Below are positions 7,232 through 15,793 of a stretch of 64,000 nt of DNA, piece after piece; position 1 is the stretch's first letter; each line of letters begins with the position of its first letter. Position numbers and translations under genes: made by a program. Under the pieces are notes generated by a model. That model was not told where the DNA came from and did not search any database. It saw only the letters and a program-made list of their open reading frames with translations. Origin of the DNA: an uncultured Polaribacter sp. GTDB taxonomy: Bacteria > Bacteroidota > Bacteroidia > Flavobacteriales > Flavobacteriaceae. The DNA is taken from NCBI GenBank assembly GCA_947497755.1, contig CANMHT010000001.1:1-64000 (forward strand), in the 5' to 3' direction.

Positions 7232-8179
7232 TTATTTTATTTTGTATTCTAAAGCAATTTCAGAATCTATAAAAATGTAGAGTTCAGAATTTTTTTTCTG
7301 AGTTAAATCAATGCTAAAATTACCAATGCCATTTTGAATACTAACTTTGGCTCTTTGTCCATATTTCTGACCTTTAAATAAATAGCCAACGATATGATTA
7401 GGAGATAAATTACGTATTTGAAAAGTTGTTTTTTGAGCAGGCAATACTCCTTTTTTTGGACTCACAAGAAGCAAGCTTTTGCTAAAAAAACCTTGGCCAA
7501 TTATAGGTTGATTTGCATAGGCGCTTTTAGAAATAGGACGTCTTACTAACTGCCATTGTTGTTGATCTGGATAATGTGTTCTTAGAAGTTCTTCTGGTTT
7601 AGGATAAAAATAATATTCTGTATAATGTTTTTTCCATTGATTATTTATAGCATATCCTGCTGCCCAAGTGGCATCAATTAACTGCCATTTATTGCCAATT
7701 TTAACGACATTCCATGCGTGATTAGAACGTGTAGGAATTTGTCCTATTTCTCCTGTTGAGTTTCTGGCATAACCTTTTATAACAACAGACTCTATGTTTA
7801 AGAGATCACAAATCTTTTTAAAAGATTGGGCATAGCCTTCGCAAACAGATTTTCTAGTACGAAACATTTCATTTACAACTTCATCTTTTATTTGTTGTAG
7901 TTTCTGTTGTTTGTCGGCCTCGTTTTTATAGCTAAAACGAACACTTTTTGTAGTAGGATTGTAGTATTCTTCTAAATCGTATCTGATATTGTGCGTTAAC
8001 CAAATAAAGGCGGCTCTAATCTTATCTCCATCATTGTTAAAATCAACTGCAATTTTAGAAGCCAAACTTTTTGCTGATTTAATATGGGTGTAGCCTCTAG
8101 CTTTAGCATCTACACGAGAATAATCTTGTGCATTTGCAGAGAGACACATCAGAAAAAATAATAGAAAAAGTTGCTTCAT
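7232..8179 (-). CDS. Transglutaminase-like secreted protein (first of a tandem pair)
   Basis: A 315-residue exported protein with a signal peptide ending in SANAQ and a transglutaminase-like core. The triad is complete: C113 in KSVCEGYA, H154 in NHAWNVV and D169 in LIDATWAAGY. It aligns along its length with the downstream gene, including CDLLNI, the GYxR segment and a beta-rich C-terminus that ends in ALEYKIK here and SYKVEIE in the partner. The copies have diverged well beyond a recent duplication. It lies 43 bp after kdsA and may be expressed from the same transcript. The reaction and substrate are not determined by the sequence. Confidence 0.8.
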   Translation of the reverse strand: MKQLFLLFFLMCLSANAQDYSRVDAKARGYTHIKSAKSLASKIAVDFNNDGDKIRAAFIWLTHNIRYDLEEYYNPTTKSVRFSYKNEADKQQKLQQIKDEVVNEMFRTRKSVCEGYAQSFKKICDLLNIESVVIKGYARNSTGEIGQIPTRSNHAWNVVKIGNKWQLIDATWAAGYAINNQWKKHYTEYYFYPKPEELLRTHYPDQQQWQLVRRPISKSAYANQPIIGQGFFSKSLLLVSPKKGVLPAQKTTFQIRNLSPNHIVGYLFKGQKYGQRAKVSIQNGIGNFSIDLTQKKNSELYIFIDSEIALEYKIK

Positions 8180-8222
8180 AAAAACTATAACAACTAAAAA
8201 ATGTAAAAATTGTACGGTGTTC

Positions 8223-9041
8223 TTATAAAGAATTTACCGTTTTTCTAATAGCTACTAAATTACTTAGCAATCCTTCTAAATGATCTAAGTGTAACATATT
8301 TGCTCCATCACTTTTTGCATTGGCAGGATCAAAGTGTGTTTCCATAAATAAACCATCTACATTATTAACAACACCAGCTCTGGCAATTGTTTCAATCATA
8401 TCTGGTCTACCACCAGTAACTCCAGAAGTTTGATTTGGTTGTTGTAAAGAATGCGTTACATCTAAAACAGTAGGAGCAAAGGCTCTCATTTCTGGTATTC
8501 CTCTAAAATCAACAATCATATCTTGATATCCAAACATGGTTCCTCTATCGGTAACCATTACTTGATTATTGCCAGAATCGGTTACTTTTTTTACGGCATG
8601 TTGCATAGCTGCAGGACTCATAAATTGTCCTTTTTTTAGGTTGACAACTTTACCTGTTTTGGCAGCAGCGACTACCAAATCAGTTTGACGTACTAAAAAA
8701 GCAGGAATTTGTAAAACATCTACATATTGAGCAGCTCTTTCTGCATCTTGAGCTTCGTGAATATCTGTTACCGTAGGAACATGAAATGTTTCAGATACTT
8801 TGCGTAAAATTTGCAATGCTTTTTCATCACCTATTCCAGTAAAACTATCAACTCTACTACGATTCGCTTTTTTATAACTTCCTTTAAAAATTAAAGGGAT
8901 TTCTAACTTATCTGTGATTTCAATTACTTTTTCTGCGATTCGCATTGCCATGTCTTCACCTTCAATTGCACAAGGTCCGGCAAGTAAGAAAAAGTTATCA
9001 GCATCTGTATGTTTAATATTAGGAATTAAGGATAGGTTCAT
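8223..9041 (-). CDS. kdsA: 3-deoxy-8-phosphooctulonate synthase (KDO-8-P synthase)
   Basis: A 272-residue cytoplasmic enzyme that condenses phosphoenolpyruvate with D-arabinose 5-phosphate to make KDO-8-phosphate, the first committed step to the KDO of lipopolysaccharide. The family motifs are FLLAGPCAIEG, FKGSYKKANRSR, VTDIHE, DVLQIPAFLVRQTDL and KKGQFMSP, followed by the VDGLFMETHFDP loop near the C-terminus. I chose the ATG at 9041 because the protein then begins MNLSLIP, as usual for the family. The frame extends 21 bp upstream only to a TTG. It is first in a minus-strand run with the two transglutaminase-like genes. Confidence 0.95.
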   Translation of the reverse strand: MNLSLIPNIKHTDADNFFLLAGPCAIEGEDMAMRIAEKVIEITDKLEIPLIFKGSYKKANRSRVDSFTGIGDEKALQILRKVSETFHVPTVTDIHEAQDAERAAQYVDVLQIPAFLVRQTDLVVAAAKTGKVVNLKKGQFMSPAAMQHAVKKVTDSGNNQVMVTDRGTMFGYQDMIVDFRGIPEMRAFAPTVLDVTHSLQQPNQTSGVTGGRPDMIETIARAGVVNNVDGLFMETHFDPANAKSDGANMLHLDHLEGLLSNLVAIRKTVNSL

Positions 9042-9120
9042 GTGTGAAAAAAATTTTAGCAAAAATACGAAATAAATATTGCTTTTGAATTCATATATTT
9101 AGGCTTTTAAAAACTCAACC

Positions 9121-10137
9121 ATGAAGAAAATTTGTACACTATTATTTGTGTTTGTATTGGCATATGCTTGTAAACCAAATAAAGAAAAAGTCGTTAAGGC
9201 AAAAGAGATTACTGTAGAAGATATTGATACTACAACAGTTAGAAAACATTTATACACACTTGCTTCTGATGAAATGGAAGGAAGAGCAACTGGTACTCCA
9301 GGAATTGAAAAAGCTGCACAATATATTGAAGGAGAATTTAAAAGAATTGGATTAACTACGTATGATACTTTAAAGACATACAGACAAACATTTACTTTTA
9401 AAAACAGAAGAACAAAAAAAGACATTACTGCATTTAATATTATTGGTGTTTTAGAAGGGAAAAGTAAAAAGGATGAATATGTTGTAGTTTCTGCACATTA
9501 CGATCATTTAGGAATTAGAGTAAAAGAAGGGCAAAAAGATAGTATTTACAATGGTGCAGATGATGATGCTTCTGGAACAACAGCGGTATTGGCTTTAGCA
9601 GAATATTTTAAAAAGAAGAATAACAACGAACGTACTATTGTTTTTGTTGCTTTTACAGCAGAAGAAATGGGATTAGTTGGTTCTACACATTTTGGTAAAG
9701 ATGTAGATGCTAGCAAATTTGTAGCAGGAATTAACATAGAAATGATTGGTAAAGAATCTAATTTTGGACCAAAAACAGCTTGGTTAACGGGTTTTGAGCG
9801 TTCTGATTTTGGAAAAATCATTCAAAAGAATTTAAAAGGAACAGGATACCAATTACATCCAGATCCATTTAAGAAGTTTAATTTATTTTTTAGATCAGAT
9901 AATGCTTCTTTAGCAAGATTAGGAATTCCGTCTCATACTTTTTCTACAGGACCAATAGATGTTGATGTACATTACCACAAAGCTTCTGATGAAGCTGAGA
10001 CTTTAAATATGTCTAATATTACAGAAACAATTAGAGCAATAGCAATTGGAACCGAGTCTATTATTAAAGGAGAAGATACTCCAACAAGAATTCAGTTAAC
10101 AGAAGCTGAAATGGGAAGAAGAAAGAAGAAAAAATAA
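9121..10137 (+). CDS. M28 family zinc metallopeptidase, lipoprotein
   Basis: A 338-residue protein with a lipobox (AYAC, Cys17), so it is probably a membrane-anchored lipoprotein in the periplasm or outer membrane. The M28 aminopeptidase fold is clear. Zinc and catalytic positions sit in SAHYDHLG (H126, D128), NGADDDASG (D148), TAEEMGL (E181, E182), INIEMIG (E207) and a C-terminal VDVHYHKASDE. The family removes N-terminal residues from peptides; relatives include glutaminyl cyclases and glutamate carboxypeptidases, so the exact specificity is open. The C-terminus is a short basic tail of Arg and Lys. It is followed by a strong bidirectional terminator. Confidence 0.9.
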   Translation: MKKICTLLFVFVLAYACKPNKEKVVKAKEITVEDIDTTTVRKHLYTLASDEMEGRATGTPGIEKAAQYIEGEFKRIGLTTYDTLKTYRQTFTFKNRRTKKDITAFNIIGVLEGKSKKDEYVVVSAHYDHLGIRVKEGQKDSIYNGADDDASGTTAVLALAEYFKKKNNNERTIVFVAFTAEEMGLVGSTHFGKDVDASKFVAGINIEMIGKESNFGPKTAWLTGFERSDFGKIIQKNLKGTGYQLHPDPFKKFNLFFRSDNASLARLGIPSHTFSTGPIDVDVHYHKASDEAETLNMSNITETIRAIAIGTESIIKGEDTPTRIQLTEAEMGRRKKKK

Positions 10138-10161
10138 GATTCGTATATTAAATACATAAAA

Positions 10162-10185
10162 AAAGGCTGTCATTTGACAGCCTTT
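10162..10185. terminator. Bidirectional terminator between the M28 peptidase and phytase genes
   Basis: A ten-bp stem (AAAGGCTGTC with GACAGCCTTT) and a four-base loop, with a T-run on the plus side and an A-run on the other. It can stop transcripts from both converging genes. Confidence 0.9.
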
Positions 10186-10203
10186 TTTTCCTTTTCATAG
10201 TCA

Positions 10204-11277
10204 TTATTTCAATTGTAAAGCAGTACTGATTTTTGTCCAGTTTACAATTTTAAAATTTTGATTCAAGCTATCTTTTCCTTGTGTATTTGCACCATCTTGT
10301 GCAATAAAGAATCCTTTAGGATATTTAGTTCCAAAAGCAACGCTAGTAACATCAATGCCATCTGTATCATTTGTACCATCAATAGTATTATCATTTTTTA
10401 GAGAAAAACTACCTTGATATTGGTTGGTAATTCTATCAAAAACAGCATAGCTATTGTTTCCTTGAGAAGATAAAATGATGTGTCCTTTTCCGTTACCAGC
10501 ATCATAAATCGTAACACCCTCAAAATCATCTTTCATGTTATGGTCTTTTGTGCTAATTATTTGTACTCTTTTATTAGAGGCATCAGGTTCGGCATCAAAT
10601 TTCCATAAGGCTTTATTTTCTTCTCCAATGTATACTTTAGCATGAAAATCATCAGCAACAATTCCTTCACCTTTTGTTCCTAAAACAATGTTTCGCACAA
10701 TTTTAGCATCTACTTTTCCATTGTTTTCAAATAATTCCCATTGTTCTACACCACCGCGTTTACTTACAACAAAAACATAAAATGTATTTGTTTTTGGACT
10801 TTTATACATCCCCAATCCATAAACTTCTTTTAATTTAGAAACAATTGGTCTTGCAGCAATTTCTTCAAGTTCACCAGTAGGTTTTACATATAAAATAGAG
10901 ATGGTATTGTGAGTTCTGTTAGATGCAGTAACAATAGCAACTTTTTTACCATTTAAGCTAAAGCCATCTCTGATATCAACATTGTTTACTCTTCCTAATT
11001 TATAAGAATACAAGCGTTTTCCGTCTAAATTGTATACTTCTAATCCTTCTTTCTTATCAGTACCGATAATTGTAGATAATAAAGGATTTTTTGGGTGTAT
11101 CCATACGCAACTATCATCTGCAGCATCATCTGTAGATTTTACAGGAGTTGTTTCTGCATCAGCAATAATTGCTTTAAGTGGTTTTTGTTGTTGATTTATA
11201 TGTGCAATTTTCTCTGTTTTACAAGCCATAAAACCTGTGATAAAAACTAGAGAAAAAAGAGTTTTTGTTATTTTCAT
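10204..11277 (-). CDS. Beta-propeller phytase, lipoprotein
   Basis: A 357-residue protein with a lipobox (FMAC, Cys19) and the six-bladed beta-propeller phytase pattern: DDAADDSCVWIHP near the start, NNVDIRDGF, GEGIVADD, YIGEENKALWKF, DDFEGVTIYD and DGIDVTS. This family uses calcium to release phosphate from phytate (inositol hexakisphosphate). The many Asp/Glu residues that bind calcium are present in the expected segments. The gene follows a TonB-dependent receptor gene on the same strand, 58 bp away. Together they suggest capture of phytate or a related phosphate ester at the cell surface. A hairpin lies between the two genes. Confidence 0.9.
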   Translation of the reverse strand: MKITKTLFSLVFITGFMACKTEKIAHINQQQKPLKAIIADAETTPVKSTDDAADDSCVWIHPKNPLLSTIIGTDKKEGLEVYNLDGKRLYSYKLGRVNNVDIRDGFSLNGKKVAIVTASNRTHNTISILYVKPTGELEEIAARPIVSKLKEVYGLGMYKSPKTNTFYVFVVSKRGGVEQWELFENNGKVDAKIVRNIVLGTKGEGIVADDFHAKVYIGEENKALWKFDAEPDASNKRVQIISTKDHNMKDDFEGVTIYDAGNGKGHIILSSQGNNSYAVFDRITNQYQGSFSLKNDNTIDGTNDTDGIDVTSVAFGTKYPKGFFIAQDGANTQGKDSLNQNFKIVNWTKISTALQLK

Positions 11278-11291
11278 ATTTATAGATATAA

Positions 11292-11331
11292 AAGGTACCT
11301 ATACAATCGGGGGTTTTTGTATAAGTACCTT
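11292..11331 (-). terminator. Hairpin between receptor and phytase genes (partial terminator)
   Basis: Two 7-bp blocks, GTACCTT/AAGGTAC and TATACAA/TTGTATA, are separated by one mismatch. They form a 15-position stem with a ten-base loop, followed on the minus strand by TTTTATAT. It ends only 14 bp before the phytase start, so it may end most receptor transcripts and set a lower phytase level, or protect the mRNA end. Confidence 0.7.
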
Positions 11332-11335
11332 GTTT

Positions 11336-14101
11336 TTAGAAGTTATATTTTAAACCGATATTCCAGTTGTAATTATAAAACTCTGCTTGTTTTGTTTGGT
11401 TTTTAGTTCCTTGGTAAAAACGTAACTCTTGATTGGTTAAGTTTTTAGCTTCAGCAAAGATTCTGAATTTCTTAGTAATTGAATAAGAAGCATTGATGTC
11501 TATGAACAACTGCTCATCATAATAAGTGTCTTCAAATGCTTTTTCATCGTATTCAGAAATATAATCATCTGCATAGTTTAAAGAAGCTCTTATAGATAAC
11601 TTTGATGTTTCGTAAGCCAATGAAGTATTCAACATGTTTTTTACTGCTCCAGCCAAAGGCAATCCATCGTTTCTGTCTTTAATTCCATCAGTTTCAGAAT
11701 CAGTATACGTATAGTTTGCATAAATGGTAAAGTTTCTAAAGAAACCAGGTAAGAAATTTAATTTTCTTTGCAATGCCAATTCTACACCATACACTTTTGC
11801 AGAACCTCCATTTAAAGGCTGTGTTACTTCATAGATTTTTGCAGGATTGTTACCTACAACTAGGTTTTTATCTGAAGTATAATTGTAAATAAAATTATCA
11901 ATGTCTTTGTAAAAAGCACCACCAGATAAGATACCCACGTTTGCAAAATAATGCTCAAACATAAGGTCAAAGTTCATAGAAGTAGTGGCTTTTAAGTTTG
12001 GATTACCAAAGCTAGCTTCTTCATCTGCACTATTGATGTTCTGATAAGGAACTAAGTCGTAATAATTAGGTCTGGCAATAGTATTTGTCCAGGCAGCTCT
12101 TAATAAAGTGTTTTTAGAAAACTTGTATTTTGCTTGTAAGTTAGGTAACCAATTTGTGTATTTTTGACTTCCTTTGGTAGCTTTTACATCTGCTAAGGTA
12201 GTAGCAGTTTCTACATCAATTGCATAACCAGTATAATCAATATTAGTGGTTTCTACTCTTAGACCAGTAACAATAGAAAACTGATCTCCTAATTTTTGTT
12301 TTAGCATTCCGTATGCAGCATAAATATTTTCATCTGCATTATAATTTTCTGGAACAAACTCTTCCAAAGCTAATTCGCCATTTTGCAAGTTTAAGTTTCC
12401 TAAGAATGCTCTAGATGTAAAGAATCCTGATTTGTAATTGCTACCAGCTAAATAGTTGTTTAAGGTATAATCTTGTGTAGTTGTTTGGTTCATTTTTGTA
12501 ATTCCCAAGGTGTTTTCTACATAATCATCATAGGTGTAAAAGATGTTATCTCTTAATTTTTCTTTGTTGTTGTACTTCACTCCAAATTTTAAAGAGTTTT
12601 TGTATTCACCAAAAGCATTTAACGGAATTGTAATGTCTATTTTTGAACTGATTTTTTTCTCTTCAGTATACTTTTTTTCTTCAGTAGCTTCATCAAATTC
12701 AAATTTATTAGGATCATTATAATCTCCGTTTGATGGTGTTAACGTTGGGAATCTATTATTAGAAAAATCTTGAAAAACATTTACAGCATCTTCACTTTTA
12801 AAGCGAATATAGCGTTCGTTAGGTCGGTTTTCTTTTGCTTTAGAAATACCTGCTTTCCACTTTAATTTTACATTGTTAAAAACTAAATGATCACCACCAA
12901 TAGACAACTTATAAGTACTTTGTTGTTCTAAGCGACTATTTTTATTTTTATCATTGTTAATTCCACCTTTTGTTTGACGTCTAACTTTCGCTTCAGAAAT
13001 TCCGTTTGCATTAGGCTCTTTTATTTTTCTAAAACGCAATCTATATTTGTTTTCCCAGTCGTTTCTTAGGTTATAGATAGATTTGAAGTATAAAGAGTTA
13101 TTTTTATTAGCAACAAAATCTAAGTTTAAAGAAACACTAGTTCTATTTCTTTTTACATCGTAACGTCTAATGTCGTGCTCTCCGATATATGTTTTGTTGT
13201 TTTCTTTGACCCATTCAAATTCAACATTGTCAGAACCATAATCGTTAGAATTGAATGAAGTATTGATAACATATCCTAGTTTTTTTTCAAAAAGTCTATC
13301 TGCAACGATGGCAGAAATATTGTAGTTTGGATTATTTCTAATTGGATTTACTCCGTAAGAACCTGTTAAAGAAGCTGTGAAAATTGATGGAGCAGATCTA
13401 GTAATTAAGTTTACAGATCCTCCAATAGCATCTGCTTCCATATCAGAAGTTACAGCTTTGTTAACTTCAATGGTTTGAATCATATCAGACGGAATTAAGT
13501 CCATTTGAATTCTTCTATTGTCTCCTTCTGCAGACGGAATTCGGTCTCCGTTTAGTGTAACAGAGTTTAATTGTGGAGCTAAACCTCTAATGATTATATC
13601 TCTGGCTTCACCTTGATCATTTTGCATAGAAATTCCTGGTACTCTTTTAAGAGCATCTCCAATATTAGCATCTGGAAACTTACCTACCTGATTGGCAGAA
13701 ATAATATTGGTAATATTATCTTTAGTTCTTTGTTGATTTAAGGCTTTCGCTTGCCCTTTACCAATACTACCAACAATAACAACTTCTTCTAACTTGTTTA
13801 CTTTAGGGATTAAATTAAAATTAACAATAGCAATTTCATCATCAATGGTAATTGTTTTTTCTAAAGATTGATAGCCAATAAAAGATACCAATATTTGATG
13901 TGTTCCTTTAGGTAGATTTAAAAGTTCATAATAACCATTAAAATCTGTAGAAGTTCCAGATTTAATTTTAGAGATCATAATTGTTGCACCAGGTAAAGGC
14001 TGATTGGTCTCATCTAACACTCTTCCTTTTACCCCAATATTTTTTTGCCCATATGTTAAAATAGGAGCAAAACATAAAAAAAGCAGTAGTATTTTTTTCA
14101 T
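11336..14101 (-). CDS. TonB-dependent receptor (phytase-linked)
   Basis: A 921-residue outer-membrane transporter with a signal peptide ending in LTYGQ. An N-terminal carboxypeptidase-regulatory-like domain follows (GVKGRVLDETNQPLPGATI to about residue 105). Then come a plug domain with DALKRVPGISMQN and RIPSAEGDNRRIQ, and a long beta-barrel ending in an aromatic residue (LKYNF). It resembles the Xanthomonas/Caulobacter type of TonB receptors more than SusC, and there is no SusD partner. The phytase downstream suggests import of inositol phosphates or their products; this is inferred from context. A perfect inverted repeat lies about 100 bp upstream. Confidence 0.85.
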   Translation of the reverse strand: MKKILLLFLCFAPILTYGQKNIGVKGRVLDETNQPLPGATIMISKIKSGTSTDFNGYYELLNLPKGTHQILVSFIGYQSLEKTITIDDEIAIVNFNLIPKVNKLEEVVIVGSIGKGQAKALNQQRTKDNITNIISANQVGKFPDANIGDALKRVPGISMQNDQGEARDIIIRGLAPQLNSVTLNGDRIPSAEGDNRRIQMDLIPSDMIQTIEVNKAVTSDMEADAIGGSVNLITRSAPSIFTASLTGSYGVNPIRNNPNYNISAIVADRLFEKKLGYVINTSFNSNDYGSDNVEFEWVKENNKTYIGEHDIRRYDVKRNRTSVSLNLDFVANKNNSLYFKSIYNLRNDWENKYRLRFRKIKEPNANGISEAKVRRQTKGGINNDKNKNSRLEQQSTYKLSIGGDHLVFNNVKLKWKAGISKAKENRPNERYIRFKSEDAVNVFQDFSNNRFPTLTPSNGDYNDPNKFEFDEATEEKKYTEEKKISSKIDITIPLNAFGEYKNSLKFGVKYNNKEKLRDNIFYTYDDYVENTLGITKMNQTTTQDYTLNNYLAGSNYKSGFFTSRAFLGNLNLQNGELALEEFVPENYNADENIYAAYGMLKQKLGDQFSIVTGLRVETTNIDYTGYAIDVETATTLADVKATKGSQKYTNWLPNLQAKYKFSKNTLLRAAWTNTIARPNYYDLVPYQNINSADEEASFGNPNLKATTSMNFDLMFEHYFANVGILSGGAFYKDIDNFIYNYTSDKNLVVGNNPAKIYEVTQPLNGGSAKVYGVELALQRKLNFLPGFFRNFTIYANYTYTDSETDGIKDRNDGLPLAGAVKNMLNTSLAYETSKLSIRASLNYADDYISEYDEKAFEDTYYDEQLFIDINASYSITKKFRIFAEAKNLTNQELRFYQGTKNQTKQAEFYNYNWNIGLKYNF

Positions 14102-14434
14102 TGTAAGTTTGATTTATTTCGGGTAAAAGTACCTGTATGAGTCTAAATCAAGGTTTGAAAAAAATGAATAAAAAGTTACGATAACTCGCCTTTAAGTTTA
14201 GTAAAAAGTTAAGTGCTTAATGTTAAACTAAAGATTAATTTATGTTTATATAAAGCAATGTTTACGTAGTGAGAATAGTTTTAGATGTATGTTGTTTAGA
14301 AGTGTAAATAAGGGTTTTGTTTTTGACTAATGAGGTTATAGGTTCTGATAGGAATATAATGAAATGAAAAGAAGAAAAAAGAAGATTAAAATAGCAGTCA
14401 TTTTCGTACTTTTGAAATTAAATTCTAAGACTTG
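14102..14434. other. Divergent intergenic region with a perfect dyad
   Basis: No gene is visible. At 14197-14232 a dyad centred between 14214 and 14215 combines outer TTTAGT/ACTAAA and inner TTAAG/CTTAA arms. It could be an operator or a hairpin in the leader of the receptor gene. An exact -7 box for the plus strand (TACTTTTG) lies at 14407-14414. The rest is AT-rich and featureless. Confidence 0.5.
14407..14414 (+). promoter_or_regulatory. Probable -7 element for the Mur ligase gene
   Basis: TACTTTTG matches TANNTTTG exactly and lies 20 bp before the ATG. No good TTTG is found 19-20 bp upstream, so only half of the promoter is supported. Confidence 0.35.
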
Positions 14435-15793
14435 ATGAATATACATTTTATAGCCATTGGCGGAAGCGCAATGCATAATTTAGCCATTGCATTACACAAT
14501 AAGGGATATCAAATTACAGGAAGCGATGATACCATTCACGATCCTTCAAAATCGAGATTGAAAAAATATGGTTTGTTGCCAGAAGAATTTGGTTGGTTTC
14601 CAGAAAAAATCACCGAAAATATAGATGTAGTAATTTTAGGAATGCATGCCAAAGCAGATAACCCTGAATTGAAGAAAGCAACTGATTTAGGACTAAAAAT
14701 ATATTCATATCCAGAGTTTTTATACGAGCAGTCTAAAGATAAAACAAGAGTAGTAATTGGAGGTTCTCACGGTAAAACTACCATTACTTCTATGATTTTA
14801 CATGTGTTAAATTATCATGATAGAGAAGTAGATTATATGGTAGGAGCACAATTAGATGGTTTTGAAACGATGGTACATCTAACACAAGAAAATGAGTTTA
14901 TTGTTTTAGAAGGTGATGAGTACTTAAGTTCTCCAATTGATAGAAGACCTAAATTTCATTTATACAAACCTAATATTGCTTTGTTAAGTGGAATTGCCTG
15001 GGATCATATCAATGTTTTTCCAACTTTTGAGAATTATGTGGAGCAGTTTTCCATTTTTACAGATTCATTGGTAAATGGTGGAATTATGGTATATAATGAA
15101 ACGGATTCTCAGGTAAAAAATGTTGTAGAAAATTCAGAAAATTCGTTAAAGAAATACCCTTATACAACACCAGCATATTTTATTGATAATGGTACAACGT
15201 ATTTAGAAACTAATGAAGGCGACTTACCACTTGAAATATTTGGAAATCACAACTTAGAAAATCTTGCAGGAGCAAAATGGATTTGCCAACATATGGGAAT
15301 TGATGAAGACGATTTCTATGAAGCAATTGCAACTTTTAAAGGGGCTAGTAAACGTTTAGAGAAAATAGCAGAAACTAATAATACAGTTATTTTTAAAGAT
15401 TTTGCTCATAGTCCTAGTAAAGTTGCTGCAACAACAAAAGCAGTAAAAGAACAGTATAATCAAAGGACTGTTTTTGCTTGTTTAGAATTGCATACATATA
15501 GTAGTTTAAATGCTCAATTTTTAGAAGAATATAAAGGTGCTTTAGATGCTGCTGATAAAGCAGTAGTATTTTACTCACCTCATGCAGTTGAAATTAAAAA
15601 ACTAGATGCGGTTAGTAAAGAGCAAATAGCCAATGCTTTTGAAAGAGATGACTTGATTATTTACACCAATCCAAAAGAGTTTAAAGACTATTTATTTCAA
15701 CAAAACTTAGAGAATTCGGCACTTTTATTAATGAGTTCTGGTAATTATGGAGGACTAGATTTTGAAGAGCTTAAGCACCTAGTTTCTTCTTAA
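14435..15793 (+). CDS. mpl: UDP-N-acetylmuramate:tripeptide ligase-type Mur ligase (Mpl-like)
   Basis: A 452-residue Mur ligase. The N-terminal Rossmann domain starts IHFIAIGGSAMHNLA. The ATP-binding domain has GGSHGKTT (residues 109-116), the carboxylate-rich LEGDEY and GIAWDHINVF. The C-terminal domain has KDFAHSPSKVAAT. The Mpl family reattaches the recycled tripeptide L-Ala-D-Glu-meso-Dap to UDP-MurNAc for cell-wall recycling. Flavobacterial members are usually annotated as peptidoglycan synthetase, and the true peptide may differ. I chose ATG 14435 over an in-frame TTG three bases earlier. The coding end overlaps the converging nucleotidyltransferase gene by 23 bp. Confidence 0.85.
   Translation: MNIHFIAIGGSAMHNLAIALHNKGYQITGSDDTIHDPSKSRLKKYGLLPEEFGWFPEKITENIDVVILGMHAKADNPELKKATDLGLKIYSYPEFLYEQSKDKTRVVIGGSHGKTTITSMILHVLNYHDREVDYMVGAQLDGFETMVHLTQENEFIVLEGDEYLSSPIDRRPKFHLYKPNIALLSGIAWDHINVFPTFENYVEQFSIFTDSLVNGGIMVYNETDSQVKNVVENSENSLKKYPYTTPAYFIDNGTTYLETNEGDLPLEIFGNHNLENLAGAKWICQHMGIDEDDFYEAIATFKGASKRLEKIAETNNTVIFKDFAHSPSKVAATTKAVKEQYNQRTVFACLELHTYSSLNAQFLEEYKGALDAADKAVVFYSPHAVEIKKLDAVSKEQIANAFERDDLIIYTNPKEFKDYLFQQNLENSALLLMSSGNYGGLDFEELKHLVSS

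Noticed and set aside
6231..8179. Lasso-peptide B2 protease (transglutaminase-like) working with the kinase locus
   Set aside because: The proteins carry signal peptides, lie 8 kb away from the kinase locus, and no asparagine-synthetase-like cyclase is present.
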